Part shown: positions 1 to 5,612 of the stretch, piece by piece
Layout of the letters: each line of letters starts with the position of its first letter
How positions within the stretch are numbered: the first letter of the stretch is position 1
NCBI GenBank assembly: GCA_964477815.1
Contig: CAYZEO010000041.1
Location: forward strand, 1 to 5,612
Reading direction: 5' to 3'
Length of the DNA stretch: 5,612 nucleotides
DNA from: DAOVGZ01 sp964477815
Lineage (GTDB): Bacteria > Babelota > Babeliae > Babelales > Vermiphilaceae
Position numbers and translations under genes: made by a program
The notes under the pieces: model-generated
What the model was told of the DNA's origin: nothing
Database searches by the model: none
Seen by the model: only the letters and a program-made list of their open reading frames with translations

Positions 1-22
1 TAATTTACATAACTAGTTAGTT

Positions 23-547
23 TTGGATCGACATGAGGGGAAAATAACCTCTATTTTTCGTGACGTGGAACTTGTTCATGGTGCTTTAATCAGTTTTTAC
101 ATATACAAGCGTCGTTCAACCGTTTGCTTAGGAAAAAAGGTTCAGGTGCTCGATGTGCCGTTCGAGCTTGCTAAAAAAGATATTTTGTTTTTACATCATG
201 TATTTGAATTGTGTTCTTATTTTCTTTTCTTTGGTGATAAATCTATTCATGTTTTTGATCTACTAATGATGTTATATTGCCCAAATCTGTTTGTGCAGCC
301 TTTGCACAAAAAAATTTTTCTGTTCAAACTAGTAGAGGCGTTTGGTTATTACACGGATAGCGCCCCATTGTCTCTTGGGATGTTCTATCGATTGAGTTCA
401 GAATCTATTGACAGTCTTGTAAACTCAAACTTACATTTAGAGATCGAAAGAAATATAGATGAATGGTTAAGTTCATGTATAAAAACTCATCCTTGTTTTT
501 TAGATTTCAAAACGGTTCACTTTTTAAAAAAGATTAGGTTGCCATGA
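23..547 (+). CDS. RecO-like DNA repair/recombination protein, N-terminally short (possibly 5'-broken)
   Basis: RecO loads RecA onto SSB-coated single-stranded DNA together with RecR. I recognise this 174-residue protein only by pattern. The stretch GKITSIFRDVELVHGAL resembles the end of the RecO N-terminal OB fold. The helical part follows, with LAKKDILFLHHVFELCSYFL and then HKKIFLFKLVEAFGYYTD at the place of the usual 'FEL.LL..LGY' motif. The end, CFLDFKTVHFLKKIR, fits the RecO C-terminal 'lkSR.f...' helix. The family is usually about 230-250 residues, so roughly the first 25-30 residues plus internal loops, including any zinc-binding cysteine cluster, are missing. The frame is closed by TAG at 14-16. 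The earliest start after it is TTG at 23, with no clear Shine-Dalgarno sequence; GTG at 65 is another choice. The stop TGA (545-547) overlaps the next gene's ATG. The coding region is secure; the family call is moderate. Confidence 0.55.
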   Translation: MDRHEGKITSIFRDVELVHGALISFYIYKRRSTVCLGKKVQVLDVPFELAKKDILFLHHVFELCSYFLFFGDKSIHVFDLLMMLYCPNLFVQPLHKKIFLFKLVEAFGYYTDSAPLSLGMFYRLSSESIDSLVNSNLHLEIERNIDEWLSSCIKTHPCFLDFKTVHFLKKIRLP

Positions 548-3500
548 AAAGATTAAGACACTTTTGTTTTGTGATTGTAGTTTTAGCCAGCAGCCAGATT
601 TTTGGTGGTGCTTTTATAAAAGGTCTTAAAGAGGGGGTTTCGACTGAAAAATTGTTCACCACAGCCGTTGATGAAAAGAAAAAGCAGCTAAAACTTCTTC
701 TTGAAGAACAAAAAAAGCTTTCAGAAGAGGTCAAAAAGTTTTCGGCAGAAGCAAAGCCGCGTCTTGAGGATTTTGCAACGCAATCTAATCAGGTTAAAGC
801 GCAAATAAAAAGGGAGCCGCAAAACGAAGAATTTTTAAACAGTAAACTCTCGGTTTTGAATGATCTTTACCAAACGATAAAAGATTCCAAGCAGGCGTAC
901 AAGCAGTTGACTGAGTTTACCGACGGGCACATCAAGCTTCTACAGGAATACTTAGAAGATCCAAACCTTGAAAACTATCTAAAAGAATATGGGAAAGATC
1001 GATCTCTTTATTCATTTGAAGATTTGCAGACAGTGAATCAGATGGTGACCGCACAGAGAAAAAATGTTGGTCATCTTGAAGAGCAAGAAAAAAATAGTGA
1101 TGCAGAGCTTTCGAGTCGGAGCGCAAGCGCAGAGGCTGCGGCGAAAGCTTTCAGTAAAAAACAGGAAGAAGTAAAAGCATTTGGCTCATCTCCAAAGGCA
1201 AAAGGGCCCGAGGAGATGTTTGGCTTTGATGAAAAACAAAAAATGGCATTACTTGTTTTTGATGAGCAACTAAGTCGAGAAAAACAGATTCTGGCGGATC
1301 TTCGACTCAGAGCAACGAAACAAAAGGTTGGGCAGATCAAGACAAAGCTGTTTGTTGCAAAGCTTCAGCTTAAAGCTCTTGAAAAAGTTGTCAGTCGAAT
1401 CAGACCTCTTGTTAAAATGCGGGATGAGGATGTTGCTGTTGCAAGAGCTGATTTGAACAAAAAAAGACAGCAGTCTCTTGCTCTTAAAGGAAAATATAGA
1501 AAAAACGAAGAGATTCTAGCACGTTCTAATGAAGCCAGGATGGTAAATCTTGAAAAGTTGAGCAAGCAATACAACATTCCTCTTGGAGAAAAGTTAAATG
1601 AATGGAGCATTGAACCGAAGGCTACCGCTCTTTCTTTTCTTCGGTTGTGCGACTTGGGAAGGCTTAATAGTTTGTATCTTTTTGATGAGCAAGTAAGAGA
1701 GCTCCTTGAAGCACAGATAGCACTCGAAGATGAAAGGCTTCGACACGAGAAAATCGAAACGGATTTAAGAATCTCTTTTCATGGCATAAAATCGGAACGT
1801 TTCAAAACAGAAGAGGCACGAAACAAAGAGATTGCTGAATATGACGCGCCGGAAGTTGAAATAAGTGCAACAATTTCTCGTTTTAAGGAGCGGGAGAATG
1901 CGGCGAAAGGTTTGTTGAGTGCTCAAAAGCGTGCTAGAGAAAATATAGACGGTCTACTTGAACATCTGAACCAAAAAGGCCGTACCATTTTTAAAAATAG
2001 GTCAAGAGAATTAAATCGATGTGACTCGTGGCTTCGTGAGGCCCAAAAATTAGTAAAACAACAGATTGCAACAACTGAAAAAACCATAAGTGTTTACAGA
2101 GATATTATAACGACAGGGGAGAGTGCTCGTGAGCAAATAACTTTTATTATTGGCGAATTGAAGGCAGCAATTGGAATTTTAAGACGATCGGAAGAGGCAA
2201 TAAAGTGGGAAGAAATTAGAAATATAGGTCCTGATATCAGACGGTTTTTTTCGGATATTCGTTCAAACATAGTACAGTTTAGATTCGGATCTCTTTTGAG
2301 GAAAATAGGATATTCGTTTCCTCGCCCAATTAGTTTTGTATGGTTGTTTTTCAAGCTGCTTATTTTGCTAGGTTTTCTTCTCTTGTTCAGGTTTTACGCC
2401 GGGAGGGTGTTGCGACGTTGGTCAGAACAGGTGAAACAAAATAATCGGATGCGTGTATTCACTTTTTTAATGATGGTTTTTTTAGATTTTGTTCTTCGGT
2501 ACTATATCGCGATTTGTTCTTGGATTATTCCATTTTCTCTGATCAAATTTGGAATGCTTCCAGACTATGGATTACAGATGTTATTTTATTTGGCATCAAT
2601 TCCATATTTTTTGATTTTGGCCAACAGGTTTTTGGCTCGATTTATTTTGCTCAACCAACAGTATGATTATTTTTTCCTGACAAAACAGTTTCAGCCCCGT
2701 TTTTCATTTATCATTTCTACATTATCGTACTCAACAATTATTATTCAGCTTTTTAGAACGGCGTTTGTTCTTGGTTCTTATCAAGATTCCGGATTGCCTG
2801 TCATTTTAATGGCATTAAACTTTATTATTTTGCAAATCTGTTTGATATTCCTTATTACCAAAGAGCAGATTTTGAGTTTAATTCCAGAAACGACGAATAT
2901 CTGGAAGCAGATTCACGCGCAGGTTGACAAATTTTTTTATGTGATTTTGGCTTTTGTTGTCGCCATTATCGTGATGATAAATCCATATGTTGGTTTTGGC
3001 AGGTTGGTGCTTCATGTTTTGTCTCGACTTTTCCTTACCGTGTTATTCCTGCCGCTCTTTTTCTGGGCACAGACATTTTTGAAAAAGATTTCGTCAAAAA
3101 TTTTCTTTGCAACAGACAATGATGTTGTCAAAGAACGATTTCCTTCAGCGAAAAGCTGGTACGGTCTTTCTGTGATTTTGTTTTTTGTTGGATTGGTTGG
3201 TGTTGCATCTATTGCAGGTGCCTGGATCTGGGGATGGTCGATAACTCTCAAAGATATTTTAGAGTGGTTGCGCACAGCAATGTTCCACGGAGAGGGAGGG
3301 AAGCCAATCTCTGTTATTTCTTTCCTGCAGATTTTTTTATTTTTAATTGCGGGTCTTTTTGTTGCATATGCTTTTATCAAGTTTGTTCTAAGAAAAATAT
3401 TCGATCTGCTTCTTGTTGAAATGGGAATACAGCATGCAGTTATCAGTCTGACGCGCTACCTGATTATTATTGCATTTGTAATGATCGGCTTGGAAAATGT

Positions 3501-4149
3501 TGGACTCGGACCGCTGACTAAGTACCTTCTTGGTATTATCTTGGCTGTTGCTTGGGTTATAAAAGAGCCGCTGGGGGATCTTGTTGCCTACTTTATTTTG
3601 TTGATACAGCGTCCGCTGAAAATTGGTGATTACATTCAAATAGACGAACAAACATCCGGTGTTGTCAGAAGAATTACACCTCGCTCTATTGTTTTGCGAC
3701 AAAAAAACAGTACAACTATTGTTGTTCCAAACGCTCAGGTTCTTGCCAAATCGGTCACCAATTGGAACTATGTTTCAGGTTTTGTGGCGCTCAACGATAT
3801 TACGGTCAGAATTCATTATAAAGAAGATCCTGACAAGGTGATTAAGGTTTTGCTTGCAGTGATTGAAACTCATCCAAATATATTAAAAAGTCCGAAACCA
3901 ATTGTTCGTCTAGAAAAGTTTGGTGACTATGCTTTTGAATTTCTTGTCCGTTGTTATGTTAGTTCTCATTTCACGCTTGATATGTGGACGATTGCAAGTG
4001 ATATTCGATTGTTAATAATCAGAACATTGCGAGAAAACAATATTGAAATGGCACTGCCAAAAAGTATCTGGATTTCAGCATCTAATGGAAAGCCTGTTGT
4101 GATGAAACAAAAACAAACTGAATCGTTGCCAGAAAGTGATAAAAAGTAG
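544..4149 (+). CDS. Large MscS-family mechanosensitive channel (MscK/MscM type, 1201 aa)
   Basis: This is an inner-membrane channel that opens under membrane tension to release solutes during osmotic downshock. Residues 1-24 form a signal peptide (MKRLRH, then a hydrophobic core ending near FGGA). Residues about 28-575 are highly charged, Lys/Glu-rich and helical, as in the periplasmic coiled-coil domain of MscK/MscM (MscS_porin type). About ten membrane spans follow, near 597-618, 637-658, 677-696, 720-742, 752-772, 796-815, 820-842, 874-895, 923-945 and 965-985. The pore helix is at about 991-1022. The MscS domain is clear: RPLKIGDYI (R1023, P1024, G1028, D1029), the beta-domain, VVPNAQVL (P1062, N1063), then the alpha/beta C-terminus to about 1175 and a Lys-rich tail. 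E. coli MscK and MscM are about 1100 residues, so this is full length. The ATG at 544 has a weak AGG (536-538) 5 bases upstream and overlaps the preceding stop, suggesting translational coupling. The pore helix is unusual (see findings). Confidence 0.95.
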   Translation: MKRLRHFCFVIVVLASSQIFGGAFIKGLKEGVSTEKLFTTAVDEKKKQLKLLLEEQKKLSEEVKKFSAEAKPRLEDFATQSNQVKAQIKREPQNEEFLNSKLSVLNDLYQTIKDSKQAYKQLTEFTDGHIKLLQEYLEDPNLENYLKEYGKDRSLYSFEDLQTVNQMVTAQRKNVGHLEEQEKNSDAELSSRSASAEAAAKAFSKKQEEVKAFGSSPKAKGPEEMFGFDEKQKMALLVFDEQLSREKQILADLRLRATKQKVGQIKTKLFVAKLQLKALEKVVSRIRPLVKMRDEDVAVARADLNKKRQQSLALKGKYRKNEEILARSNEARMVNLEKLSKQYNIPLGEKLNEWSIEPKATALSFLRLCDLGRLNSLYLFDEQVRELLEAQIALEDERLRHEKIETDLRISFHGIKSERFKTEEARNKEIAEYDAPEVEISATISRFKERENAAKGLLSAQKRARENIDGLLEHLNQKGRTIFKNRSRELNRCDSWLREAQKLVKQQIATTEKTISVYRDIITTGESAREQITFIIGELKAAIGILRRSEEAIKWEEIRNIGPDIRRFFSDIRSNIVQFRFGSLLRKIGYSFPRPISFVWLFFKLLILLGFLLLFRFYAGRVLRRWSEQVKQNNRMRVFTFLMMVFLDFVLRYYIAICSWIIPFSLIKFGMLPDYGLQMLFYLASIPYFLILANRFLARFILLNQQYDYFFLTKQFQPRFSFIISTLSYSTIIIQLFRTAFVLGSYQDSGLPVILMALNFIILQICLIFLITKEQILSLIPETTNIWKQIHAQVDKFFYVILAFVVAIIVMINPYVGFGRLVLHVLSRLFLTVLFLPLFFWAQTFLKKISSKIFFATDNDVVKERFPSAKSWYGLSVILFFVGLVGVASIAGAWIWGWSITLKDILEWLRTAMFHGEGGKPISVISFLQIFLFLIAGLFVAYAFIKFVLRKIFDLLLVEMGIQHAVISLTRYLIIIAFVMIGLENVGLGPLTKYLLGIILAVAWVIKEPLGDLVAYFILLIQRPLKIGDYIQIDEQTSGVVRRITPRSIVLRQKNSTTIVVPNAQVLAKSVTNWNYVSGFVALNDITVRIHYKEDPDKVIKVLLAVIETHPNILKSPKPIVRLEKFGDYAFEFLVRCYVSSHFTLDMWTIASDIRLLIIRTLRENNIEMALPKSIWISASNGKPVVMKQKQTESLPESDKK

Positions 4150-4186
4150 CGTGTTATTTTAAAAAAAAGCCATTGTGTTCGGTGCA

Positions 4187-4201
4187 GATTGTGCTACAAT
4201 C
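4187..4201. repeat. 6-bp inverted repeat over the candidate -10
   Basis: GATTGT-GCT-ACAATC is a perfect 6-base inverted repeat with a 3-base spacer, and it covers the candidate -10 element. It is followed by seven A residues on the plus strand, not T, so it does not look like an intrinsic terminator for the channel gene. It could be an operator or a chance palindrome in AT-rich DNA. A second perfect palindrome, TTTGTACAAA, lies at 4221-4230. Confidence 0.3.
4192..4200 (+). promoter_or_regulatory. Candidate extended -10 promoter for the 4303 gene
   Basis: TGCTACAAT is a TGn-extended -10 element with 5 of 6 matches to TATAAT. A weak -35 candidate, TTGTGT (4173-4178), lies 16 bases upstream. 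The start of transcription would be near 4207, giving a leader of about 95 bases. A competing candidate further down is TTGGCA (4236-4241), 16 bases before AACAAT (4258-4263), which has a better -35 but a poorer -10. No terminator is visible between the channel stop at 4149 and this point, so read-through from the upstream operon is also possible. Confidence 0.4.
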
Positions 4202-4302
4202 AAAAAAATGTTAACCAGTTTTTGTACAAATTGTGTTGGCATCTACAAGAAAAATAGAACAATATATTTTCAAAAAACAAACAAAACAGTTGGAGTTTTT
4301 TC

Positions 4303-4749
4303 ATGATGAAAACAAAAAACATTGTAGGATTTTTGTGCGGCGCATTGTTGATGACTTCTTTTGGCGCCTGGGGGATGAAAAGCAATCCACCTAAAGGGGA
4401 GGTTATTATAAAAAAAATGAGTGAATCGCTTGTGGGTTTGAATAAGGAAATCAACGCACTAAAATCGCAAAATAAAGGCCTAGAATCGCAAAATAAAATT
4501 TTGAGTAGATTTTCTATAGTTTGTTTTGTTGCTGCTACTCTTTACATCGCTAACGATTTATCCGATAAATACCTTGGTGTGAGTGCGCAATCCCTCTGGA
4601 AAGATCGTGTGTACTATTACAACAAAACTCTGGAGTTTGTTGGCTTGAAGTCAGCAGTAAAAAAAACAGAGAAAAAGAAACCAGTAAAAAATCTTAAAGA
4701 GGTGGTTGAGCGGCAAAAAAAAAGGTTTAAAAAAAGAGGGGCAGTTTGA
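4303..4749 (+). CDS. Small type-I membrane protein: signal peptide, coiled coil, one span, basic tail (hypothetical)
   Basis: I do not recognise this 148-residue protein. Residues 1-24 look like a signal peptide (MMKTKN, hydrophobic core, then AWG before Met25). A regular 3-4 heptad pattern runs through M39, L43, L46, I50, L53, N57, L60, N64 and L67, predicting a short parallel coiled coil in the periplasm. Residues about 70-86 form one membrane span. After a Tyr-rich stretch (YYYNK, 104-108), residues 116-145 contain about 15 Lys/Arg. By the positive-inside rule this tail should be cytoplasmic, where it might bind acidic lipids or nucleic acid; that is inference. GGAG at 4292-4295 is 7 bases before the ATG at 4303; the ATG at 4306 is an equally possible start. 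The gene stands alone, between the channel gene and a convergent neighbour. The layout resembles the gene at 5342. Confidence 0.85.
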   Translation: MMKTKNIVGFLCGALLMTSFGAWGMKSNPPKGEVIIKKMSESLVGLNKEINALKSQNKGLESQNKILSRFSIVCFVAATLYIANDLSDKYLGVSAQSLWKDRVYYYNKTLEFVGLKSAVKKTEKKKPVKNLKEVVERQKKRFKKRGAV

Positions 4750-4799
4750 AACTTGCAAGGAAATGCATCAAAAAGTAAGATTGACATAATAAGTTGGAA

Positions 4800-4845
4800 G
4801 AGTGGCCGTCTGTTGAAAAGCAGGCGGCCGCAACTCGCCCTTTTT
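4800..4845 (+). terminator. GC-rich hairpin, probable terminator between convergent genes
   Basis: GGCCGTCTG (4804-4812) pairs with CAGGCGGCC (4821-4829) over 9 bases with one U-G wobble, around the loop TTGAAAAG. An outer GAGT/ACTC pairing (4800-4803 with 4833-4836) extends it across a 3-base bulge (GCA). The run TTTTT at 4841-4845 follows on the plus strand, somewhat further from the main stem than in a classic intrinsic terminator. It lies about 50 bases after the stop of the 4303 gene and beyond the 3' end of the minus-strand gene, so it may stop transcription from either side. The minus-strand side lacks a good T-run. The stem is strikingly GC-rich for this region. Confidence 0.55.
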
Positions 4846-4913
4846 CTGGTTTTAGATAGCATAAGCTTGATATTGAAATGTCGAGTTCTTGGTATTAGGT
4901 TTTGTTGAAAACT

Positions 4914-5126
4914 CTATTGATCTTTTTTTATAAAGCGTTGAAGTTTTTGTATACCATCGAGTTTCATAAGGCCAGCTGCAATTAGGTATAGTGCAATGAA
5001 AATAACAACGTAAAAATCCAACCCCTGTCGCAGAATTCCTAATTTGTTGAGTAGTAGTACAACACCTACTGCTATGAGGACTATTCCTTTTACCTGTTTG
5101 GACATTTGGCCGAAAGATAATGCCAT
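4914..5126 (-). CDS. Two-span small membrane protein resembling LiaI/LiaF-type membrane region (DUF5668-like)
   Basis: This 70-residue protein has two hydrophobic segments, residues about 13-32 (with GIVLIAVGVVLLLNKLGIL) and 36-55 (FYVVIFIALYLIAAGL). They are separated by a very short turn and followed by a basic tail (QRFIKKDQ). The pattern 'G..LI..G...LL...GIL' followed by a second span ending in 'G' is that of the LiaI-LiaF-like transmembrane region (DUF5668). In Firmicutes this occurs in envelope-stress proteins, but short stand-alone copies of unknown function are widespread. I chose the ATG at 5124-5126 because a strong Shine-Dalgarno sequence, AAGGGGAA on the minus strand (GGGG at 5133-5136), sits 6 bases upstream. 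The frame stays open to 5246, but that extension lies before this ribosome site, overlaps the likely promoter and adds no recognisable domain. The gene is convergent with the 4303 gene and divergent from the 5342 gene. Confidence 0.8.
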   Translation of the reverse strand: MALSFGQMSKQVKGIVLIAVGVVLLLNKLGILRQGLDFYVVIFIALYLIAAGLMKLDGIQKLQRFIKKDQ

Positions 5127-5132
5127 AAAGTT

Positions 5133-5137
5133 CCCCT
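5133..5137 (-). promoter_or_regulatory. Ribosome binding site that sets the start of the 70-aa gene
   Basis: AGGGG on the minus strand, within AAAAAAGGGGAACTTT, is the strongest Shine-Dalgarno sequence in the window. It is 6 bases from the ATG at 5124-5126, which favours the 70-residue product over the 110-residue open frame. Confidence 0.75.
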
Positions 5138-5174
5138 TTTTTGAGAATAAAAAACATTTTTCAAAAACAGAATA

Positions 5175-5183
5175 AATATACCA
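5175..5183 (-). promoter_or_regulatory. Candidate extended -10 promoter for the minus-strand 70-aa gene
   Basis: On the minus strand this reads TGGTATATT, a TGn-extended -10 with 5 of 6 matches to TATAAT. No good -35 is seen at the right distance. Transcription would start near 5168, giving a leader of about 40 bases before the ATG at 5126. This also argues against the longer 110-residue reading, whose start would lie upstream of the promoter. Confidence 0.4.
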
Positions 5184-5295
5184 CATACTTTTTGCAATTA
5201 GGCTATAGATTTTTTGTGTAAGACTGTTTTGTACTACTTGAAACATTTACTTTTTTCTTAAAGCCTTGAAAGCTTTTTTTTGGTTGTTATAGTTA

Positions 5296-5304
5296 TGCTA
5301 TAAG
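5296..5304 (+). promoter_or_regulatory. Candidate extended -10 promoter for the 5342 gene
   Basis: TGCTATAAG is a TGn-extended -10 (TATAAG, 5 of 6). No convincing -35 is found 16-18 bases upstream, where the sequence is mostly T. Transcription would begin near 5311, giving a leader of about 30 bases. It shares the core TGCTA with the candidate promoter at 4192. Confidence 0.45.
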
Positions 5305-5341
5305 ATGTTTTAATTTTTATTTTTACAATAGGATGGTTCTC

Positions 5342-5612
5342 ATGATTACTGCTCGATATTCAAAATATATCCTCTGTGGTTTGTTGCTTTTTGGTGTCAT
5401 AGGTAGCTCTCATGGGATGTATCCTAAGGTGTCAGAGACTCCTGTGGAAGAAGCTTATAAGATGTTCCAAGATTGTAATAAAGGATCTAGTGTATTAAAC
5501 GTTCTCCTTTTTATTTTTGTTTTTGGAACTGGATGTTTTGTGAATGAGGCTTATGGTTGGTATCGGGAGCTGAGAAAAAAACAGGGTCCTTTTTCTATAA
5601 AGCACGATAAAA
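5342..5612 (+). CDS. Small signal-peptide membrane protein, 3' end outside window (hypothetical)
   Basis: Ninety codons are visible, with no stop before the window ends. I do not recognise the protein. Residues 1-25 look like a signal peptide (ARYSK, hydrophobic core ILCGLLLFGVIG, then SSHG before Met26). About 25 polar residues follow, then one membrane span at about 50-67 (SVLNVLLFIFVFGTGCF) and a basic stretch (RELRKKQ, 75-81) that should face the cytoplasm. The start at 5342 is preceded by AGGA (5330-5333) at 8 bases. The in-frame ATG at 5333 lies inside that site and is less likely. The signal peptide resembles that of the 4303 gene (LCG..LL motif, then Gly-Met at the presumed cleavage site), and the order of parts is the same except that no coiled coil is evident here. 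The gene is transcribed divergently from the 70-residue minus-strand gene. Confidence 0.75.
   Translation, partial: MITARYSKYILCGLLLFGVIGSSHGMYPKVSETPVEEAYKMFQDCNKGSSVLNVLLFIFVFGTGCFVNEAYGWYRELRKKQGPFSIKHDK

Noticed and set aside
33..47. ATG at 33 as a start after bases resembling a leader
   Set aside because: It is in another frame and meets TAA after four codons, so it cannot start the RecO-like protein.
3012..3380. 122-codon open frame on the minus strand
   Set aside because: It is antisense to the membrane spans of the channel gene, and its composition is what antisense of membrane-coding DNA gives.
3388..3702. 104-codon open frame on the minus strand
   Set aside because: It lies wholly inside the well-supported channel gene, overlaps the conserved pore region and has no recognisable protein features.
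4781..4786. Perfect TTGACA -35 box
   Set aside because: No -10-like hexamer lies 15-19 bases downstream (the hairpin begins there) and no plus-strand gene follows.
4617..4862. 81-codon minus-strand frame crossing the end of the 4303 gene and the hairpin
   Set aside because: It overlaps the terminator hairpin and the basic-tail coding region, with no ribosome site or domain seen.
5127..5246. N-terminal extension of the minus-strand gene to 110 residues
   Set aside because: The strong AGGGG ribosome site and the candidate promoter both lie inside the extension, and the extra residues show no domain. The 70-residue form is better supported.
5260..5280. AAAGC...GCTTT stem followed by T residues, as a plus-strand terminator
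   Set aside because: The stem is only 5 bases and no plus-strand gene ends nearby; it sits in a divergent promoter region.
1..5612. CRISPR array, insertion sequence, tRNA, rRNA or riboswitch
   Set aside because: No spaced direct repeats, transposase, terminal inverted repeats or recognisable structural RNA sequence were seen on either strand.

Overview
The window is AT-rich, gene-dense bacterial DNA. It uses the standard code: TGA ends the first gene and the 148-residue gene, and TAG ends the channel gene and the minus-strand gene. The large channel protein has a signal peptide and a long periplasmic coiled-coil domain, which points to a Gram-negative-type (diderm) envelope. The AT-rich composition and the small secreted or membrane proteins that I cannot place in known families would fit a reduced, host-associated lineage such as Candidatus Dependentiae (TM6). 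That assignment is an impression, not something the sequence proves.

Layout. (1) 23-547 (+) encodes a RecO-like recombination mediator that seems to lack its first N-terminal strands; an in-frame TAG lies just upstream. (2) Its stop overlaps the ATG of a 1201-residue MscK/MscM-type mechanosensitive channel (544-4149, +) by 4 bases (ATGA), so the two are probably co-transcribed and translationally coupled. (3) A 153-base gap carries an extended -10 promoter candidate and leads to a 148-residue type-I membrane protein with a signal peptide, a short coiled coil, one membrane span and a very basic tail (4303-4749, +). (4) A 164-base convergent gap holds a GC-rich hairpin that probably acts as a terminator. 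(5) A 70-residue two-span protein resembling the LiaI/LiaF-type membrane region (DUF5668) lies on the minus strand (4914-5126). (6) A 215-base divergent gap has a promoter candidate in each direction. (7) A second small signal-peptide protein with one membrane span starts at 5342 (+) and runs off the window.

How the genes relate. Apart from the RecO-like gene, every product is predicted to sit in the inner membrane or cross it. The channel would relieve osmotic pressure. The two small plus-strand proteins share a layout (signal peptide ending in Gly-Met, short periplasmic part, one span, basic cytoplasmic side) and may be distant members of one lineage-specific family. I see no CRISPR array, mobile element, tRNA, rRNA or convincing new multi-gene system. 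The most worthwhile leads are the altered pore helix of the channel, the broken or shortened RecO N-terminus, and the pair of small look-alike membrane proteins.
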